Source: Scilla litardierei (taxonomy: Eukaryota > Streptophyta > Magnoliopsida > Asparagales > Asparagaceae). Taken from it: 64,000 nucleotides of DNA. The stretch covers positions 82,646,422-82,710,421 of the forward strand of contig CM061140.1 in NCBI GenBank assembly GCA_030789695.1, written 5' to 3'. The position numbers and the translations under genes are program-made. This document shows, piece by piece, positions 21,171-33,839 of this stretch; the first letter of the stretch is position 1; each line of letters opens with the position of its first letter. Below the pieces are notes generated by a model that made no database searches, was not told the DNA's origin, and was given only the letters and a program-made list of their open reading frames with translations.

Positions 21171-22357
21171 TCTAGATGCCACCGTCTTCTTTAATTAGGA
21201 CCGATCTGACAGCATCTTCGATGGCAACGAGATAGAGGCCGAGTCGCTCTCCTCCCTCTGGTTTTACGAGCAGCGGCAGGCTCTGTAGATAAGCTTTTAT
21301 CTCACCAAAGGCTTGGGCACAGGAGTCGTCCCACTCGACCTCCTTACTTATACCCTTTCTTATATTGAGGGCCTTCTGTAAGATCTGGAAGAACGGGAGG
21401 GACCTCTCGTCAGACTTTGATAAGAATCTCCCTAGTGCGACGATCCGCCCGTTCAGCTTCTGTAAGTCACTGATCTTCCTCGGCTCGTTCATGTTGATGA
21501 GGGCAGATATCTTGTCGGGGTTGGCCTCAATCACTCGCTTGGTGATCATGAAGCCGAGGAACTTCCCCGACTGGACGCCGAATATGCACTTGGCCAGGTT
21601 AAGCCGCAGGTTGTAGCGCTGCACTTTTTAGAATGTATCCTCAAGGTCAGTAAGGTGATCCTCGGCCTTCTTTGATTTGATAGCATGTCGTCGATGTAGA
21701 CTTCGAGATTCCTTCCGACTTGGGGATGGAAGATCTTGTTAACCATCCGTTGATAGGTCGCACCGGCGTTCTTGAGTCCGAATGGCATCTTCGTGTAGCA
21801 GAATGTCCCCTGGTCAGTGATGAACGACGTATTCTCCTCGTCGTGGGTCGCCATCTGGATTTGATTGTAGCCCAAGAAGGCATCTATGAAGGTCAGCAGC
21901 TCGTACCCAGAGGCATTGTCCACCAAGTGGTCGATCCTCGGTAGAGGGAAGCTATCTTTTGGGCATGCCTTATTGAGGTCGGTGAAGTCCACACACATAT
22001 GTCAGTTGCCGATGGGCTTCTTCACCATCACCATGTTGGCGAGTCAGTCAGGTTAGTTCACTTCTCTAATGAATCTGGCCTTAAGGAGCCACTCCACCTC
22101 CTCGCCTGCTGCCCGCATCTTTTCTCCCCCCACCCTGCGCACTCTGCTTCTTCTGCCTGACAGGGCGAGCTTCTGGGTCTACGTGAAGCTTATGGGCGAT
22201 CATAGTAGGGTCGACTCCAGGCATGTCTATGGGTGACCATGCGAAAATATCAGCATTCTCCCTAAGGAGGTCGACTAGCCCAACCTTCAGCTCAGTGGGC
22301 AGCTTTGTCTGCTTCCTCCGCCACTGGCACCTCAGCTACATCCTCCAACAGAGCTGG
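21171..22357 (-). pseudogene. gypsy H reverse transcriptase, frameshifted
   Basis: The N-terminal part has DPTMIAHKLHVDPEARPVRQ (about 22210-22150). The catalytic domain contains DFTDLNKACPKDSFPLPRID, FIDAFLGYNQIQM and the YIDDML box at about 21700-21681. Right after YIDDML a one-base loss shifts the frame, and sequence resumes with LNLAKCIFGVQSGKFLGFM (about 21600) and the thumb/connection region to 21172. Stops also occur between the two catalytic parts. The catalytic Asp pair is kept, but no full-length enzyme can be made. Confidence 0.85.
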
Positions 22358-22953
22358 TCATTGATGAACAAAGTCTTTCCGATCGTCGAAGAGGTTGATC
22401 GGCAGGGCTTGCTTGGACTTTTTGTGCTTGGTGGAGCCTACGTAGCAGCTTCGAGAGAGATTCTGGCATCCTTGCACCTGTCGAACCCCCTGCAGAGTCT
22501 GGAACTTCCCCATTTGATGCAGCAGCAAGGGAAGAGCTTCAATGGCAGTCATATAGGGCCTCTTGATGATGTCATTGTACGCCGAAGCAATGTCAACGAC
22601 GACGAACTGGGTCATCTGAGTGACGACCTTTGGCTTCTCCCCCAGGGTGACGGGCAAGGTGATTACTCCGACAATAGGCACCAATGGCCGGTGAAGCCGA
22701 CAATTGGGCCCATGCATGGCTTTAGCTCCGCATACTTTAGCCCCATCTTCTGGATTGTGGACAAGAACAAGATATCGCACGAGCTTCCAGTGTCGATTAG
22801 AAGCCGGCTTACGATGGCCGGCCTAATAAAAGCCTCGATGACGATGGCATCTTCATGTGGTAGCTCAACTCCCTTAAGGTCGTCATCAGATAAGGAGATG
22901 GGGGGACGAGCTACCCTCTTCCGCTTTGCCCATGTGCCAGTGCCCACCATCAT
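22358..22953 (-). pseudogene. gypsy H aspartic protease, frameshifted
   Basis: Contains VSRLLIDTGSSCDILFLSTI, with the active-site DTGSS, at about 22810-22750. After GFTGH the frame changes and resumes with GVITLPVTLGEKP and VVDIASAYNDIIKRP, the flap and C-terminal parts of the Tat-type protease. A one- or two-base lesion lies near 22690. In the family this enzyme processes the Gag-Pol polyprotein. Confidence 0.78.
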
Positions 22954-22956
22954 AAT

Positions 22957-24174
22957 CTATCGAGCATAGGTCTTTCGTACTGACGCTGATGTACCACCCG
23001 AGGCCGGTTCGTCGCATATCACATTCATACGTTTGATCGACTCGGGCATTTGATGGGCAACTTGCTCGACGTCGGGGGTCGGTCGAACAACTCTTGCGGG
23101 TACTCCACCCTCGCACTCCGGCCTTCGTTGGTCAACGAACCTTAGGAGATGCATGTCCTGGATTAGCCGCTCTATGTCCCGCTTCAAGGTGCAGTACTCA
23201 TCGGTATCATGATCGTGGTCCTGATGATATCGCCAGTACTTTTGCAGATATCTTGCGGTGGGCTTTGACTTCATCTCCAGAGGTGCGTCTTTGAGAAGCA
23301 TGTTCGTCATGGCCACCGTCATCACCTCCACCAAGGGGGCATTAAGCATCGTGTAGTGAGCCTCTGGCGCTCTTTCGGGCTTGCTTGTCGGAGGGGGGTT
23401 CCTGAGGCCGAGGAACCCCTCAGCGGACCAGGGCAGTCTTGCTCCTGAGGGCCTCCTTGGTCGTGTCCTCGGGAGTGGTCTTGATCATGCCCTCTGAGGC
23501 GGTCCTGATCACGCCCTTGGGGGCGGTCCTCCTACCTCAGTTGGATATTAGGCTGTTCTTCGACACGGGGTGCTTTGGTCGATGTGACCTCCTTCATCGT
23601 CCTTAAAGCCTCCTCACTTAGCATGAAGTTCTCCACCCAGGAGAAGAGGGTGTCGAGGTCGCCCAGTGGATCATGGAGTAGCGATTTGAGAAGACTCCTA
23701 TTTGCCAGTCCCTTCTTAAAAGGTTTCCATGATGAGCTCATCTATGTAGCTCGTCACGCTGAGTCTCTCTTCATTGAAGCGCTGTAAGAATTTCCGGATG
23801 GTCTCCCCCTCTTTCTGGACTACCATGAACAGATAGTCCAACGCCTTTCTCCTTCTTCGCCTGGCCAAGAACTGCTAATAGAACTTGCGGGAAAGATCTC
23901 CTAATGAATCAATGGAGTTGTTGGGCAAGCTGGTGTACAACTCCACAGCCGACTTCTTCAAGGTCGTCTGGAAAGCTCGACAAAGGAGGGCGTCATCCGT
24001 TCTGTGGATCTCCATCACTCACTGGTATCACTGCACATGCTCTAGGGGATTGTTTGAACCATCATACAGTTCAAATTAAGTGAGCATGAACCTATGGGTA
24101 CCAGGTTGAGATCACCCTCCTTGTCAGCGGGTTGGCCTCTTCGGAGTAGGGGAAGGCATTGGCGACCTTCGGGA
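22957..24174 (-). pseudogene. gypsy H gag, decayed and interrupted by copia F
   Basis: Minus-strand pieces read AFQTTLKKSAVELYTSLPNN (about 23980-23915), LDYLFMVVQKEGETIRKFL and RFNEERLSVTSYIDELIMETF (about 23845-23720), the Retrotrans_gag fold region. KPTARYLQKYWRYHQDHDHDT and EYCTLKRDIERLIQDMHL (about 23265-23150) form the C-terminal Tat Gag region. Many stops and frame changes separate them. The start is missing, because copia F has inserted at 24174/24175. Confidence 0.78.
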
Positions 24175-25326
24175 TGTTGGATCTGGATCCTAACCTAGAG
24201 GGGGGTGAATAGGCTTATAAAAATATTCTCGTGCAACCCACGAGGAATCATACGCAGTTAAAATCACACACAGAGTAAATAAGAGACAATCACAGAGTAC
24301 GCACAGATTTACCCTGGTTCGGTCGCACCAACGACCTACGTCCACCCCAAGCAAATACTAGCATCAATAAGTTCCTTCTGTACACCTACAATGGGGTCCT
24401 AGCTCCAACTTGTCACATGGACTGTACCACACTCACCAAAGTGCAGAACACTATCAACCTAGTAAATGCATGTCTTGACTGCACCAACACGTCAAGACCC
24501 TCTTGTCTAGCCGCAACCAGACAAGTCCAAAATAACACAAATATCGGTAAAGTTTCCCCTACAGAGATCGTTACACTAATAACGAATATAAAGAGTAAAG
24601 TTCTAGAAATGCTCAATTCGTGTCCGTATAGTCGTCTCTGTCAATCAGCATATCGTCAGCTTCAATCTGACGCAAACGGTGTCTCGATCTGACTCCTGGA
24701 TCTTAATCTGTCTCAAAAAGCACTCTGGTCTATGCGTATAGCAAGCCCTCTTCAAAATCAATTTAATTGCGGTCTGTGCACTCAGCAATTCACTTAACAA
24801 ACTTTCCACGACAGCTCTTCTATTTTACTTCGCTATCACATGATTTCGTTTTCACGCAATCGCTACGTCAGCACCGTTCAAATCGCATTAGAGCATGCAG
24901 TCAGCCGTTCAACTTCATCGGCCCCCTCAATGATGACGGAGCAAAACTCTGGCGCAATGACTTGCTTCAACGTCGACAGTAGCTTCGACTCCGACGGCGA
25001 CTCAACTTCGACTGTGAGGGCGATGACTTAGTAGCACTCGACGGCGGCCTCTCTGATTGATTCCCATTGACGTCGGAAGCTCCACGGCATACGACACTTC
25101 AGTGGTGACCTCAGTTCGACGATGGATATTCTCCCTCAGCAGCTCTTCGACGTGCAAATCGACGACGAGGGCAGCAGCAGGAATATCTCGACTTCGATGG
25201 ATGCTCGTCTTCTCCGATGACTCAACTACGACGGCGTCTCCAATGACAGCTCTGACTTCTCCACCTTTCACGGCAACGCTCCGACAGTGGGCTGCTCTGC
25301 GTTGAAGACGATGGCGAGAGGAGCTC
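24175..25326 (-). repeat. copia F 3' LTR, left piece
   Basis: U5-side portion of a roughly 2.0-kb LTR; it starts TGTTGGATCTGG on the plus strand. It is cut at 25326 by element E. AGCTC at 25322-25326 is one copy of the E target duplication. Near 25000-25260 there are many TCGACG-like trinucleotide-phased repeats. No gene is supported. Confidence 0.85.
25322..25326. other. target site duplication of element E (left copy)
   Basis: AGCTC; the matching copy is at 50590-50594, right after the CA end of the E right LTR. Confidence 0.88.
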
Positions 25327-26982
25327 TGATGAGCGTTTATATTCTATATATTCACACATGTCTTCTTTGTGATTTTCCGTTGATTTCCATCGTTTCATAC
25401 CCGTTCTTTCGTGTTTTTTGTATCTTTTCACTTTCTTCATGTTTTTGTGCGAATGCAGGATATTTCCAGTGTTGGGGACGTAAAAAGAAGATATAATGAG
25501 TCCCCAGAGCAACGGGAGGAGTCACGCACTATCCAGAGGGCCAAACGATGAATAAACCCATATTTCAACCCTCAACCGATCGGGTGGACACAGCCACCCG
25601 ATCAGTTGATGCACACGTATCCTACCCGGACGGCAACTAAAGAAGAGTAGCAGCTCACCCGACCGGTTCCGCGATCGGGTGAACTGACGAAACTCTCTGT
25701 CTGAATGTGCTGAATTCCAACCGATCGGGTGACATCTCACCCGATCGGTTCATCTGTAGCCGATTCTCCCAAAAGACGACCCGGAGAGCTGAACCGACGA
25801 CCCGCTCTCTCCAACCGCTCGGGCAGTGCGCCCGGTTGAAGATCTTCAAAGCTCTCATCCGATCGGTTGACTCATCAACCGATCGGGTGGCGATTTTTCT
25901 GCGGGTTTGGACCCGAACCATTAGGGTTTCGAAGTGGGGCTATAAATACACGAGGTTGGCCGACTGAAAGGGGATCTTCCTCAGTTTTTAGGGCTTTTTG
26001 CCCCTTTCTCTTGTGAGGCTTAGGTTAGTTTAGATTAGGTCTTTTGATCAATAAGTCTTGTAATGGATTGAAGATTCAAACTCAAGATAAGTATTTCTTT
26101 CTCTTATTTTCCATTGTTTTATATTGTTTTCATTTTGCTCAATGGTGAACGTTTGTATGTCTTTTCTGTTGCTTGTTTTAATGTTCTTCACCATTGAGTA
26201 GTGTCGATGAACCCTAATATGGGTTAAGGTAGGATTGATGCTTGGGTTGTTTCATTTGGCTTGGTTGTATGGCATGTGTTCGATGAAATGTGTCAATGGG
26301 GATTTCTAGCAATCTGAGTCCAATTCGTATGGCAACACACTAGTTGTGTTGGGCATTGGGGTCCGGTGTCTTGTCCAGTCAAGATCCGCTTCGATGTATT
26401 GCTAGAAAATCACATTCGACCTATTTGGCCATTAAGGTTACGCGAGGGTGTTTTATTGTCATTGGCAGGAAAAAGACCGCCTCTGACCGTCGGGCCAAGG
26501 GGGAATAAACTTGGCGGTTGACCCCCTAGCCATAGCTCATGCCCCTAGCGTATACATCGAGTCCTCGTGCATGGGAACGGCTTGGACAAAATATTGGGAG
26601 TTATCATTGTGGCCTTAATGCTCCCGGTTGCGGTCGGTGTTAATGGACATGGGAATGCCTACCGTCCGAAACCGGGTAGACCTAGCGTACTGGGCATCGA
26701 CAGGAATATCGGGCCCATGGATGCTAGGTACCAACTTTTGGGGCAATGTCTCACCCTGGGTCAAGTCAAATGCCAAGTGTCATGAATGCTCTAGCCCGTG
26801 TTAGCGGGGATTCATTTCATGTCTTTTTATTTCTTTCTTTTATTTCTACACTTCCACCCATATTTCTACACTAGCCATTCAAGCCATCCACCTCACTGAG
26901 TTTGATAAACCCGCACCCTACACTAACCGTGCACTTGCGGTAAAACGACACCGCGCCCAAACCGTAAATGGGGCAACGGTCA
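25327..26982 (+). repeat. element E left LTR
   Basis: Begins TGATGAGCGTTTATATTC and ends GGCAACGGTCA. The CCGATCGG palindrome array is at 25573-25890, TATAAATAC at 25941-25949, and a GC-balanced R/U5 region follows. It is 28 bases shorter than the right LTR, mainly from a deletion near 26866. Confidence 0.92.
25573..25890. promoter_or_regulatory. CCGATCGG palindrome array upstream of TATA box (E left LTR)
   Basis: Several 12-16 base palindromes such as CCAACCGATCGGGTGA. They are often arranged as inverted pairs, for example AACCGATCGGGTGA, CATC, TCACCCGATCGGTT near 25718-25752, and CCGATCGGTTGA, CTCA, TCAACCGATCGG near 25858-25886. The array ends about 50 bases before the TATA box at 25941. 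The right LTR repeats it at 49152-49468. Confidence 0.7.
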
Positions 26983-26988
26983 AGTTTT

Positions 26989-27006
26989 TGGCGCCGTTGC
27001 CGGGGA
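26989..27006 (+). promoter_or_regulatory. primer binding site of element E (tRNA-Asp)
   Basis: TGGCGCCGTTGCCGGGGA, an exact match to the Athila-type PBS complementary to tRNA-Asp, six bases after the LTR end. Confidence 0.92.
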
Positions 27007-27182
27007 GGCGTTCGGTTTGATATTAGCTTAGCTTGGGTTCGTTAGACTACACATAAAAAAACAAATACAATACCGAGAAATTTTTCCTCCACCATTATAT
27101 TATCTTTTTGTTATTCTCTTGTACTATTGACGCTCCTCTCTAGTTCTCTTATTTTTGTTGTCCAGGTATCTTAGGTGTAACC

Positions 27183-27543
27183 ATGTGGAGATCAAATTTC
27201 GATGCACAGATGGGAGGATACGATCATTATTTAGTTGTGGTTTGTGAGACTTATGGGATGGCGGGGCACATGTATTATGATTGCCCATTTACGCTTGAGA
27301 GCCTCCCCCTACACCAAAGCCAAACATTTTCCCACAACCATTGCCCAAAAACCTCCCATCCATTTCCTCAACCTTATATCCCTCCACCAACACAAGAAGA
27401 ATCAAGCCTCGTGTCTCTCCTTGAAAGTGCCATGTTTAACCAAAGCCAATTCTTACAAAACTTGATGGCACCAATCACCGAGCCTACACCAAGGAGAGGG
27501 GACGAAGGAGAGGATATACCCGCTTTCATGGTTGAGACCACCA
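27183..27543 (+). pseudogene. element E ORF, 5' part (zinc-knuckle-like), interrupted by copia C
   Basis: Starts MWRSNFDAQMGGYDHYL about 180 bases after the PBS. It contains CETYGMAGHMYYDC, which has the spacing of a CCHC zinc knuckle with the second Cys replaced by Tyr. A Pro/His-rich stretch and a segment with FNQSQFLQNLMAPITEP follow. The frame is cut at 27543 by copia C, and the same frame resumes at 46242 after the target duplication, so the ORF was open when C inserted. The knuckle suggests a shortened gag. The rest is unfamiliar. Confidence 0.6.
27539..27543. other. target site duplication of copia C (left copy)
   Basis: CACCA directly before the LTR; the second copy is at 46237-46241. 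Confidence 0.92.
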
Positions 27544-28070
27544 TGTAGGATCCTATCAAAACAATGTTAGGATCGATAAATGAAGTTGAGACTTACGCTT
27601 GCGTACGCGGCACGGTAATCTCGGAACTTCGCCCTCGGATTCGCCACAACGGTCGATACTTCGTCACGGAGGATCGAAGCAGAGTTTCACCGCCTAAATT
27701 TCTAACTAGAAGAGGATTTTAATGGAAGGGAGAAGAAGAACATAAGGATGCCTTATGCAAACTTATGGCATGGAAAGTGTGAATGAATGCCTTACCCTTG
27801 GGTCATATTTATAGGTTTTAGGGGTGGTTATTGTAGGAAATAACTAATTATAAGCTTATTAGCCTATAAAAGCACATTCATTTATCCTCTTCTTCATTCA
27901 CTTATCAAGTGCCTTTATGCACTTATAAAGTGACTTTTTCCACTTATCGAGTGGTCCTTTTCATACGAGAAAAGGTTCCCTTCGTGCACGCCTTCGTGCA
28001 CGCGACATCTGAGGTCTGTATACCCTCATACATCCCCTCATGGGTGTATTCGTGTCGTCCATATCCAACA
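27544..28070 (-). repeat. copia C 3' LTR
   Basis: 527 bp, plus-strand ends TGTAGGATCC and CCATATCCAACA. It differs from the other LTR of C at about ten positions by eye. It carries the family CACTT/AAGTG palindromes near 27900-27955 and a minus-strand TATAAATAT/G box near 27808. Confidence 0.94.
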
Positions 28071-29089
28071 TCTCCCACTCACACTTGAGGGGATTGTAAG
28101 GAAACATCTTTTCCTTCAACTCTTCTGTTTGTCATACCGAGAAATACGCCGTGTGACCGTCATGCGCATAGAGTCCGCTGTTGTGCACTTGTTAGAGATA
28201 CACAACACTCCTCGAGGTGCAAAGTTGAGTAGATCAACGCATGCTTTACCCTAGATTATTTCTTCACATTTCTTATACTTTATATTCAACAATTGAATCC
28301 CATCTGGATTGCAATTGGCTGGCCAGCTTTGAATCTTTAAAGTCCAAATGTGAATGCGAAATTAATCTTCCTCTTCTTGCGATCATTTCGATCTTGACTT
28401 GACTTGCTTTTCTAACATGCCCCGCCGGACCGAATTAATCATAGTCCATAAGTAACATGCTAAGATAGCAATCACCCGGTCAAATCTAAAGGAACCAATT
28501 AGAGTCCATAAGGGTAATGAATTAAGACCCATGTGGTCTTTGGGTCTCACATAATAGTAAACTTATTTACTATTCTAACCCAATGGTCAAAAATGCATAC
28601 GTAGTATGAATACGTATTACAACATCGCTCCTTTCCCAGGGAGTGTATGTCTCAATGATGTTGTAAGGATGATGATCAGACACCACAATGTCTGACTTTG
28701 AGTCCATTTTTCTACTCAAATAATCCTTTGGACTCACATCCCGCATTTAGACAGATAGGATTTCAAAATCCTCTTAGATCTTTTGAAAGCATCCATATGA
28801 TGCAGATCTTTCATACGACCATTTTGTTTAAGTCATGACTCTAAATCATCCGTCTGATGATTTTGACTTCAAACAGGTCTCATCTCTATTATATCCGTCT
28901 GATAGAATAAGGCGGTTGCTCATGTGAGAGAGCCAACCTCAATCTGTCCGACATACTAGAAAGTATAGCTGAGATTTCAAAAATGTACACAAACATTTCT
29001 CAAGAAATTCATATGCAATGTTTGAAAAAGAACTTATTCTTTTATTAAATTTGATCATTTACAGACATGGGAATTTACATTGGTACAAC
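28071..29089 (-). other. copia C polypurine tract and 3' UTR
   Basis: Minus-strand GAGTGGGAGA sits directly at the LTR edge. The following kilobase is nearly identical to 2643-3660 in copy B and has no gene. Confidence 0.82.
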
Positions 29090-32000
29090 TCAGCTCTTAC
29101 GCAATCCTTGAGATGATAAGTGTTTGTAAAACACATCTCTGGGGATCGCCTTCGTGAGTGGATCCGCTATCATCTAATGCGTAGATATGTACCTTATGTC
29201 TACCTTCTTGGTCTTATCATAGTCTTTTGCAAATTTGTAGCGGATATCTATGTGTTTGGTCTTACAATGGAATTTCAGATCTTTGACATAGGCTATAGAT
29301 GCTTGACTGTCGCTGTGTATGGGTACAGCACCTGAGTCACTTGCATTAATTAGCCTGTCTAAGAACTTCTTAAGCCAAACAGCCTCTTGGACTGCCATGC
29401 TAAATGCTACAAACTCGGCTTCCATGGTTGAAAGTGCGATGCAGGATTGTTTCTTGCTACTCCATGATATTGCACCAGATCCGAGTAGAAAAACATATCC
29501 TGAGGTCGATCGTCGCTCATCGAGATCACCCGCCCAATCAACATCAGTGTAGCCTTCGAGCCTCAAGGCATCTCCTTGATAGCATAAAGCAAAGTCTGCA
29601 GTTCCTTTGAGATACCGCATTATCCTCTTAAGCGCTTTCCAGTGTACTTGCCCTGGGTTGGATTGGTAACGACTTACCATTCCAACGGCAAAACAGATAA
29701 CCGGTCTTGTACACATCATAGCGTACATTAGACTACCAACTGCACTGGAATATGGAACTTTTTCCATAATATCCTTCTCTTTTTGGTTCTTCGGACATGA
29801 TTTCAGACATAAATTGTCGCACTTGCTTATTGGAGTATCAATGGACTTGCAGTCCTGCATATTAAAACGTTCTAGAACCTTCTTTATATAAGTCTCCTGT
29901 GAAAGAGAAAGAAGTTTCTTCGAACGATTCCTTGAAATCTTAACTCCAAGGATATATGCGGCTTCTCCCATGTCTTTCATCTCAAAAACTGATGAAAGCC
30001 AAGCCTTGATATCCATCACAAAGCCCTTGTCATTTTCGGCTATTAAAATGTCATCTACATATAGAGACATAATAACAAACTTGTTCTTATTCCTCTTGAT
30101 ATATACACAGTTATCTTCATCAAGCATGGAAAATCCATTTGATAAGACAACCTCTTGAAATCGTATATACCATTGCCTCGAGGATTGTTTAAGACCATAT
30201 ATGGATTTAAGAAGTTTACAAACCTTATGTTCGTTTCCTTCTTTTACAAACCCTGTTGGTTGTTCCATATAGATCTCCTCGTCCAATTCTCCATTGAGAA
30301 AGTCAGTCTTTACATCCATTTGATGTAATTCGAGGTCTAAGCAAGCTACCATTGCCAGAATCAGGCGAATTGAGGTAAAACGAACAACAGGTGAGAAGGT
30401 CTCTTCGTAGTCTATCCCTTCCTGTTGCGTAAAACCTTTCGCGACAAGGCGAGCTTTATATCTGTCTATAGAGCCATCAGCCTTATGCTTGATCTTGAGA
30501 GCTCATTTGTTCCCAATAGCTCTACGTCCTCTGGGTAAGTCCACTAAGTCCCAGACTTGGTTAACTTTCATGGATTCTAATTCCTCTTGCATCGCTTCCA
30601 TCCATTTGTCTTTAATAGGGCAAGATACGGCATGTTTGAAAGTAGCAGGCTCGTCATCTTCTTGTAGTAAAGTCATAAAGGTTTGCGGAAATTCATCCTC
30701 AAATCTTAGAGGAGCCAACCTTGTACGACTACTACGTCGTATTTGAGATTCTTCAAGTCCTTGTTGACTCGAATTTAGATCAATTCTAATATCACTTCCA
30801 CTTGGAATGTTGTTAGAATTGCTCCCACTTGGATCATTATTCCCGTATGGAATAGGATAATCGTCATTCGTATAATCCATTGGTGAAGGTTGAAACGTAT
30901 TTTCGTTTTCACCAAGAATTCTCCCACTCGAATGAGGTAATCCTTCTTGATCATAAATCTCAAATAGAGATAAGTCCTGACTTATCTCGCCCTGTCTTGG
31001 AAACTCGTTTTCCAAGAAAGTGACATCCCTCGACTCAAACTCAATTAGCCCACCATTGTCTTCCTGACTAACAAAAACATAACCTTTGGAGTTTTCTGCG
31101 TATCGTATAAAGATACATTTCCTTCCCCTTGGCCCAAGTTTGCCATACTTATGGGAGGAAATATGTGCGTAGGACGCACAACCCCAAGGTTTCAAAATGT
31201 TTAAGTCAGGAGACCTTTGGTTCCACAACTCATAAGGAGTGGAGCTAACTGATTTCGAGGGTACGCGGTTTAAAATGAAAGCGGCCGTCAATAATGCATC
31301 ACCCCAAAAGGTGATTGACAAGTTAGCTTGCGCCATCATTGAACGGACCATTTCCATTAAAGTCCTATTTCTCCTTTCTGCAACACCGTTTTGTTGAGGA
31401 GTATAAGGCATAGTTACCTGATGTACTATGCCTTTTTCATCACAAATTTCCTTAAAACTTGTTGATTGATATTCACCGCCCCTATCGGTTCGCAAGACCT
31501 TAATCTTGCGGTCTAATTGATTCTCCACTAAACTCATATAGTTTTTAAAGCAAGCCAATGCTTCACTTTTGTGGGATATCAAATAGATATGTCCGAATCG
31601 GGTGAAATCATCAATAAAAGTGATGAAATAGGACTTCCCGCGTCTTTTCTTGACATTCATCGGACCACATATGTCCGAATGGATAAGCTGTAATGGAACC
31701 TCGGCCCTTGTGCCGGTTCCAAACGGCTTGCGACAAGATTTCCCCACTAGGCAATGTTTGCAGGTCGACATTTCAACCTTTGAAACATTGGATAGAAGGC
31801 CACGTTTGGCAAGTCTATCCATACGCGTTGGTCCAATATGACCAAGCCTTACGTGCCAACAAATCACATCAGACTCATAAGTCTTAGAATTTGCAATAAG
31901 GAAATTTTCATTACACGAGGAATCATACATTGTACTCATTACAATAAATCTTTTAAATACAAACCCAGTACCAACAAGAGTATTATTACAACTTAAGTCC

Positions 32001-33193
32001 ACATTACAATCATGAAAAAACCAGTTATAGCCAAGACCCATTAACACGACCACAGAAATTATATTCCTTCGAATATCTGGAGCGAAGAGAACATCATGAA
32101 GTAGGAGAGTGCGGCCGTTGTCCAAGACTAGCTTGCAAGTCCCAACGCCTTTCACTTCAACAGGAGTGTTGTTTCCTACATAGATCCATTTCGTTCCTTG
32201 GGGCATCCGGTGATACTCCACGAAGGACCGTCTGTCCCTTGCTATGTGGTCGGTGGCACCTGAATCAATTATCCAAAATGGATTAGATTCCACAAGAAAT
32301 ATTGAACTAGAAACACATATGTAACTAGCATAATTACAAGTTACCTCGTCGCTTCCACTCGTACACGAACGAGCAAAGTGACCGAGCTTGTTGCACTTGA
32401 AGCACTTGATCTTCTTCAAGTCTTTCTTATTGTGCCACTTCTTGTGTCCACCCCTATGTTTGGGTTTCTTGGTAGACTCAGGTTGCTTTTTACGTTCATT
32501 TGTGAACTTCAAATGATCTTTCCGTTTCTATCCCCCATGTGAGGAACTAGCAACCATGTGCACTTCTGCACTTGGCTTGGCAGTCGCAAGCCGCTCTTCC
32601 TCTAATTCGAGGTGCTTTGAAATGTCGCTGAAGTTCTTGATGCTCTCATTGTGAGTGAGATGCATCTTCATTTGGTCCCACCCATTTGGTAGGGAACGTA
32701 TAACTGCTTGGATTTGTTGCTCATCAGTGAGCACATGACCTGCGTCCTTTAACTCCGAGATAAGATTCGCCATATGTCACAGATGTTTCCCCATGGAATG
32801 ATCTGGACGTTTCTTATATGAATCGAACCTTATAGTTAAGGCGTGAAGTTTGGACACCGATGTGCCACCGAACTTCTCCTCTAGCTTGGACCATATGTCC
32901 ATGGCTAGGTCATGTTCTCGGAAGATGCGCATTATGTCATCGGCCATACTGGACAATAATGTAATGCGGCCTATCTTATTCTTCCGAGACCAAGCATCAA
33001 AAGCTTCCTTGTCTCGCCTGTGTTGGGCCGTAGTGCCCAACTCGGGTTCAATCATGACGTTCTTTAGAGTCTCGAGCACTTCTTGCTCCTCCAGAACGTA
33101 TTGTATCTTAATGGACCAAAGTTTGTAATTATCGCCGTTGAGTTTTTCACCTCTGTTTAACTCAGCGACGATATTCTTTGAAGCGGAAGACAT
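29090..33193 (-). pseudogene. copia C gag-pol polyprotein, four nonsense codons
   Basis: One frame on the minus strand from MSSASKNIVAELN at 33193 to a TGA at 29090. Four in-frame stops interrupt it: TGA at 32777-32779 (CGA in B), TAG at 32528-32530, TGA at 30503-30505 (TGG in B, in RT) and TAG at 29174-29176 (GAG in B, near the RNase H end). There is no frameshift. Domains: Gag; zinc knuckle CFKCNKLGHFARSC (about 32405); protease DSGATDH (about 32265); integrase [32 protein letters not shown] (about 30060), where the residue after ILIA differs from B; RNase H DWAGD and STMEAEF. The catalytic residues seen are intact. Confidence 0.92.
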
Positions 33194-33839
33194 TTTACTT
33201 TTAAAATGCTGTAAAAGACACAAAAAACCGAAGGTTTGATCAAAATTTTGCATTTAAAATTTCTTAAAGAATATAATTCCCACTTGAAGTGATAGAATAT
33301 CCCATTTGGATAGTTCTAATTTCAACTCCCACTTGGAACGACATTTATTAATTTGATAAGTTACTTTCGAAAAATATTGAAGATGTTAATCTAGAATCGG
33401 AAAGGTCACTACGTTTCCAATCACCATCTAGAGTAACTTTCAATATTTCCCCATCACTTTATAAAATAAAAGTACTCGTATAGTACTTCGCAGCGGAAAG
33501 CGTTTTTGAAAACGTATTTTTCAAAACGTTTGAAAACGTATTTTTCAAAAAAAATGTATATTTCAACTTAGTACCCTTATGATACTAGCGAAATATTCAG
33601 CAATCCCTAGCCATTGCTAGGGTATAGCCGTAACCGTGCCAAGGCCGAATCCCCCTTTGTGGGCATTTTCTGCGAGCCATTGTCACCGGCTCCCGTATGG
33701 ATCCAAGCGTTCCCTCCTTCAGGGGAATTTTCCGCAGAGTTTTGCCGTTGGCCCCGTATGGGCTAGCCATGCATGTCTTCATCCATGCAAGCCCCGTATG
33801 GGCATGGCGCCCCTCCTCCCCAAAAAAAACGGGTTGATC

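Larger units (their letters stand above)
20054..24174 (-). mobile_element. Tat-type Ty3/gypsy element H, minus strand, truncated at both ends
   Basis: From right to left: gag, protease, RT, RNase H and the start of the integrase region. The right end is cut by copia F at 24175, inside gag. The left end stops near 20054 in the zinc-binding part of integrase, against the LTR-like end of J. No LTR of H is visible. Domain order and sequence style resemble J, but the strand is opposite. The overlap in RNase H shows that H and J are two copies. Confidence 0.78.

Noticed and set aside
24413..25305. Several short frames between 24413 and 25305 considered as host exons
   Set aside because: The region belongs to the copia F LTR, as shown by the match at 63689-64000 and the resumption at 50590.
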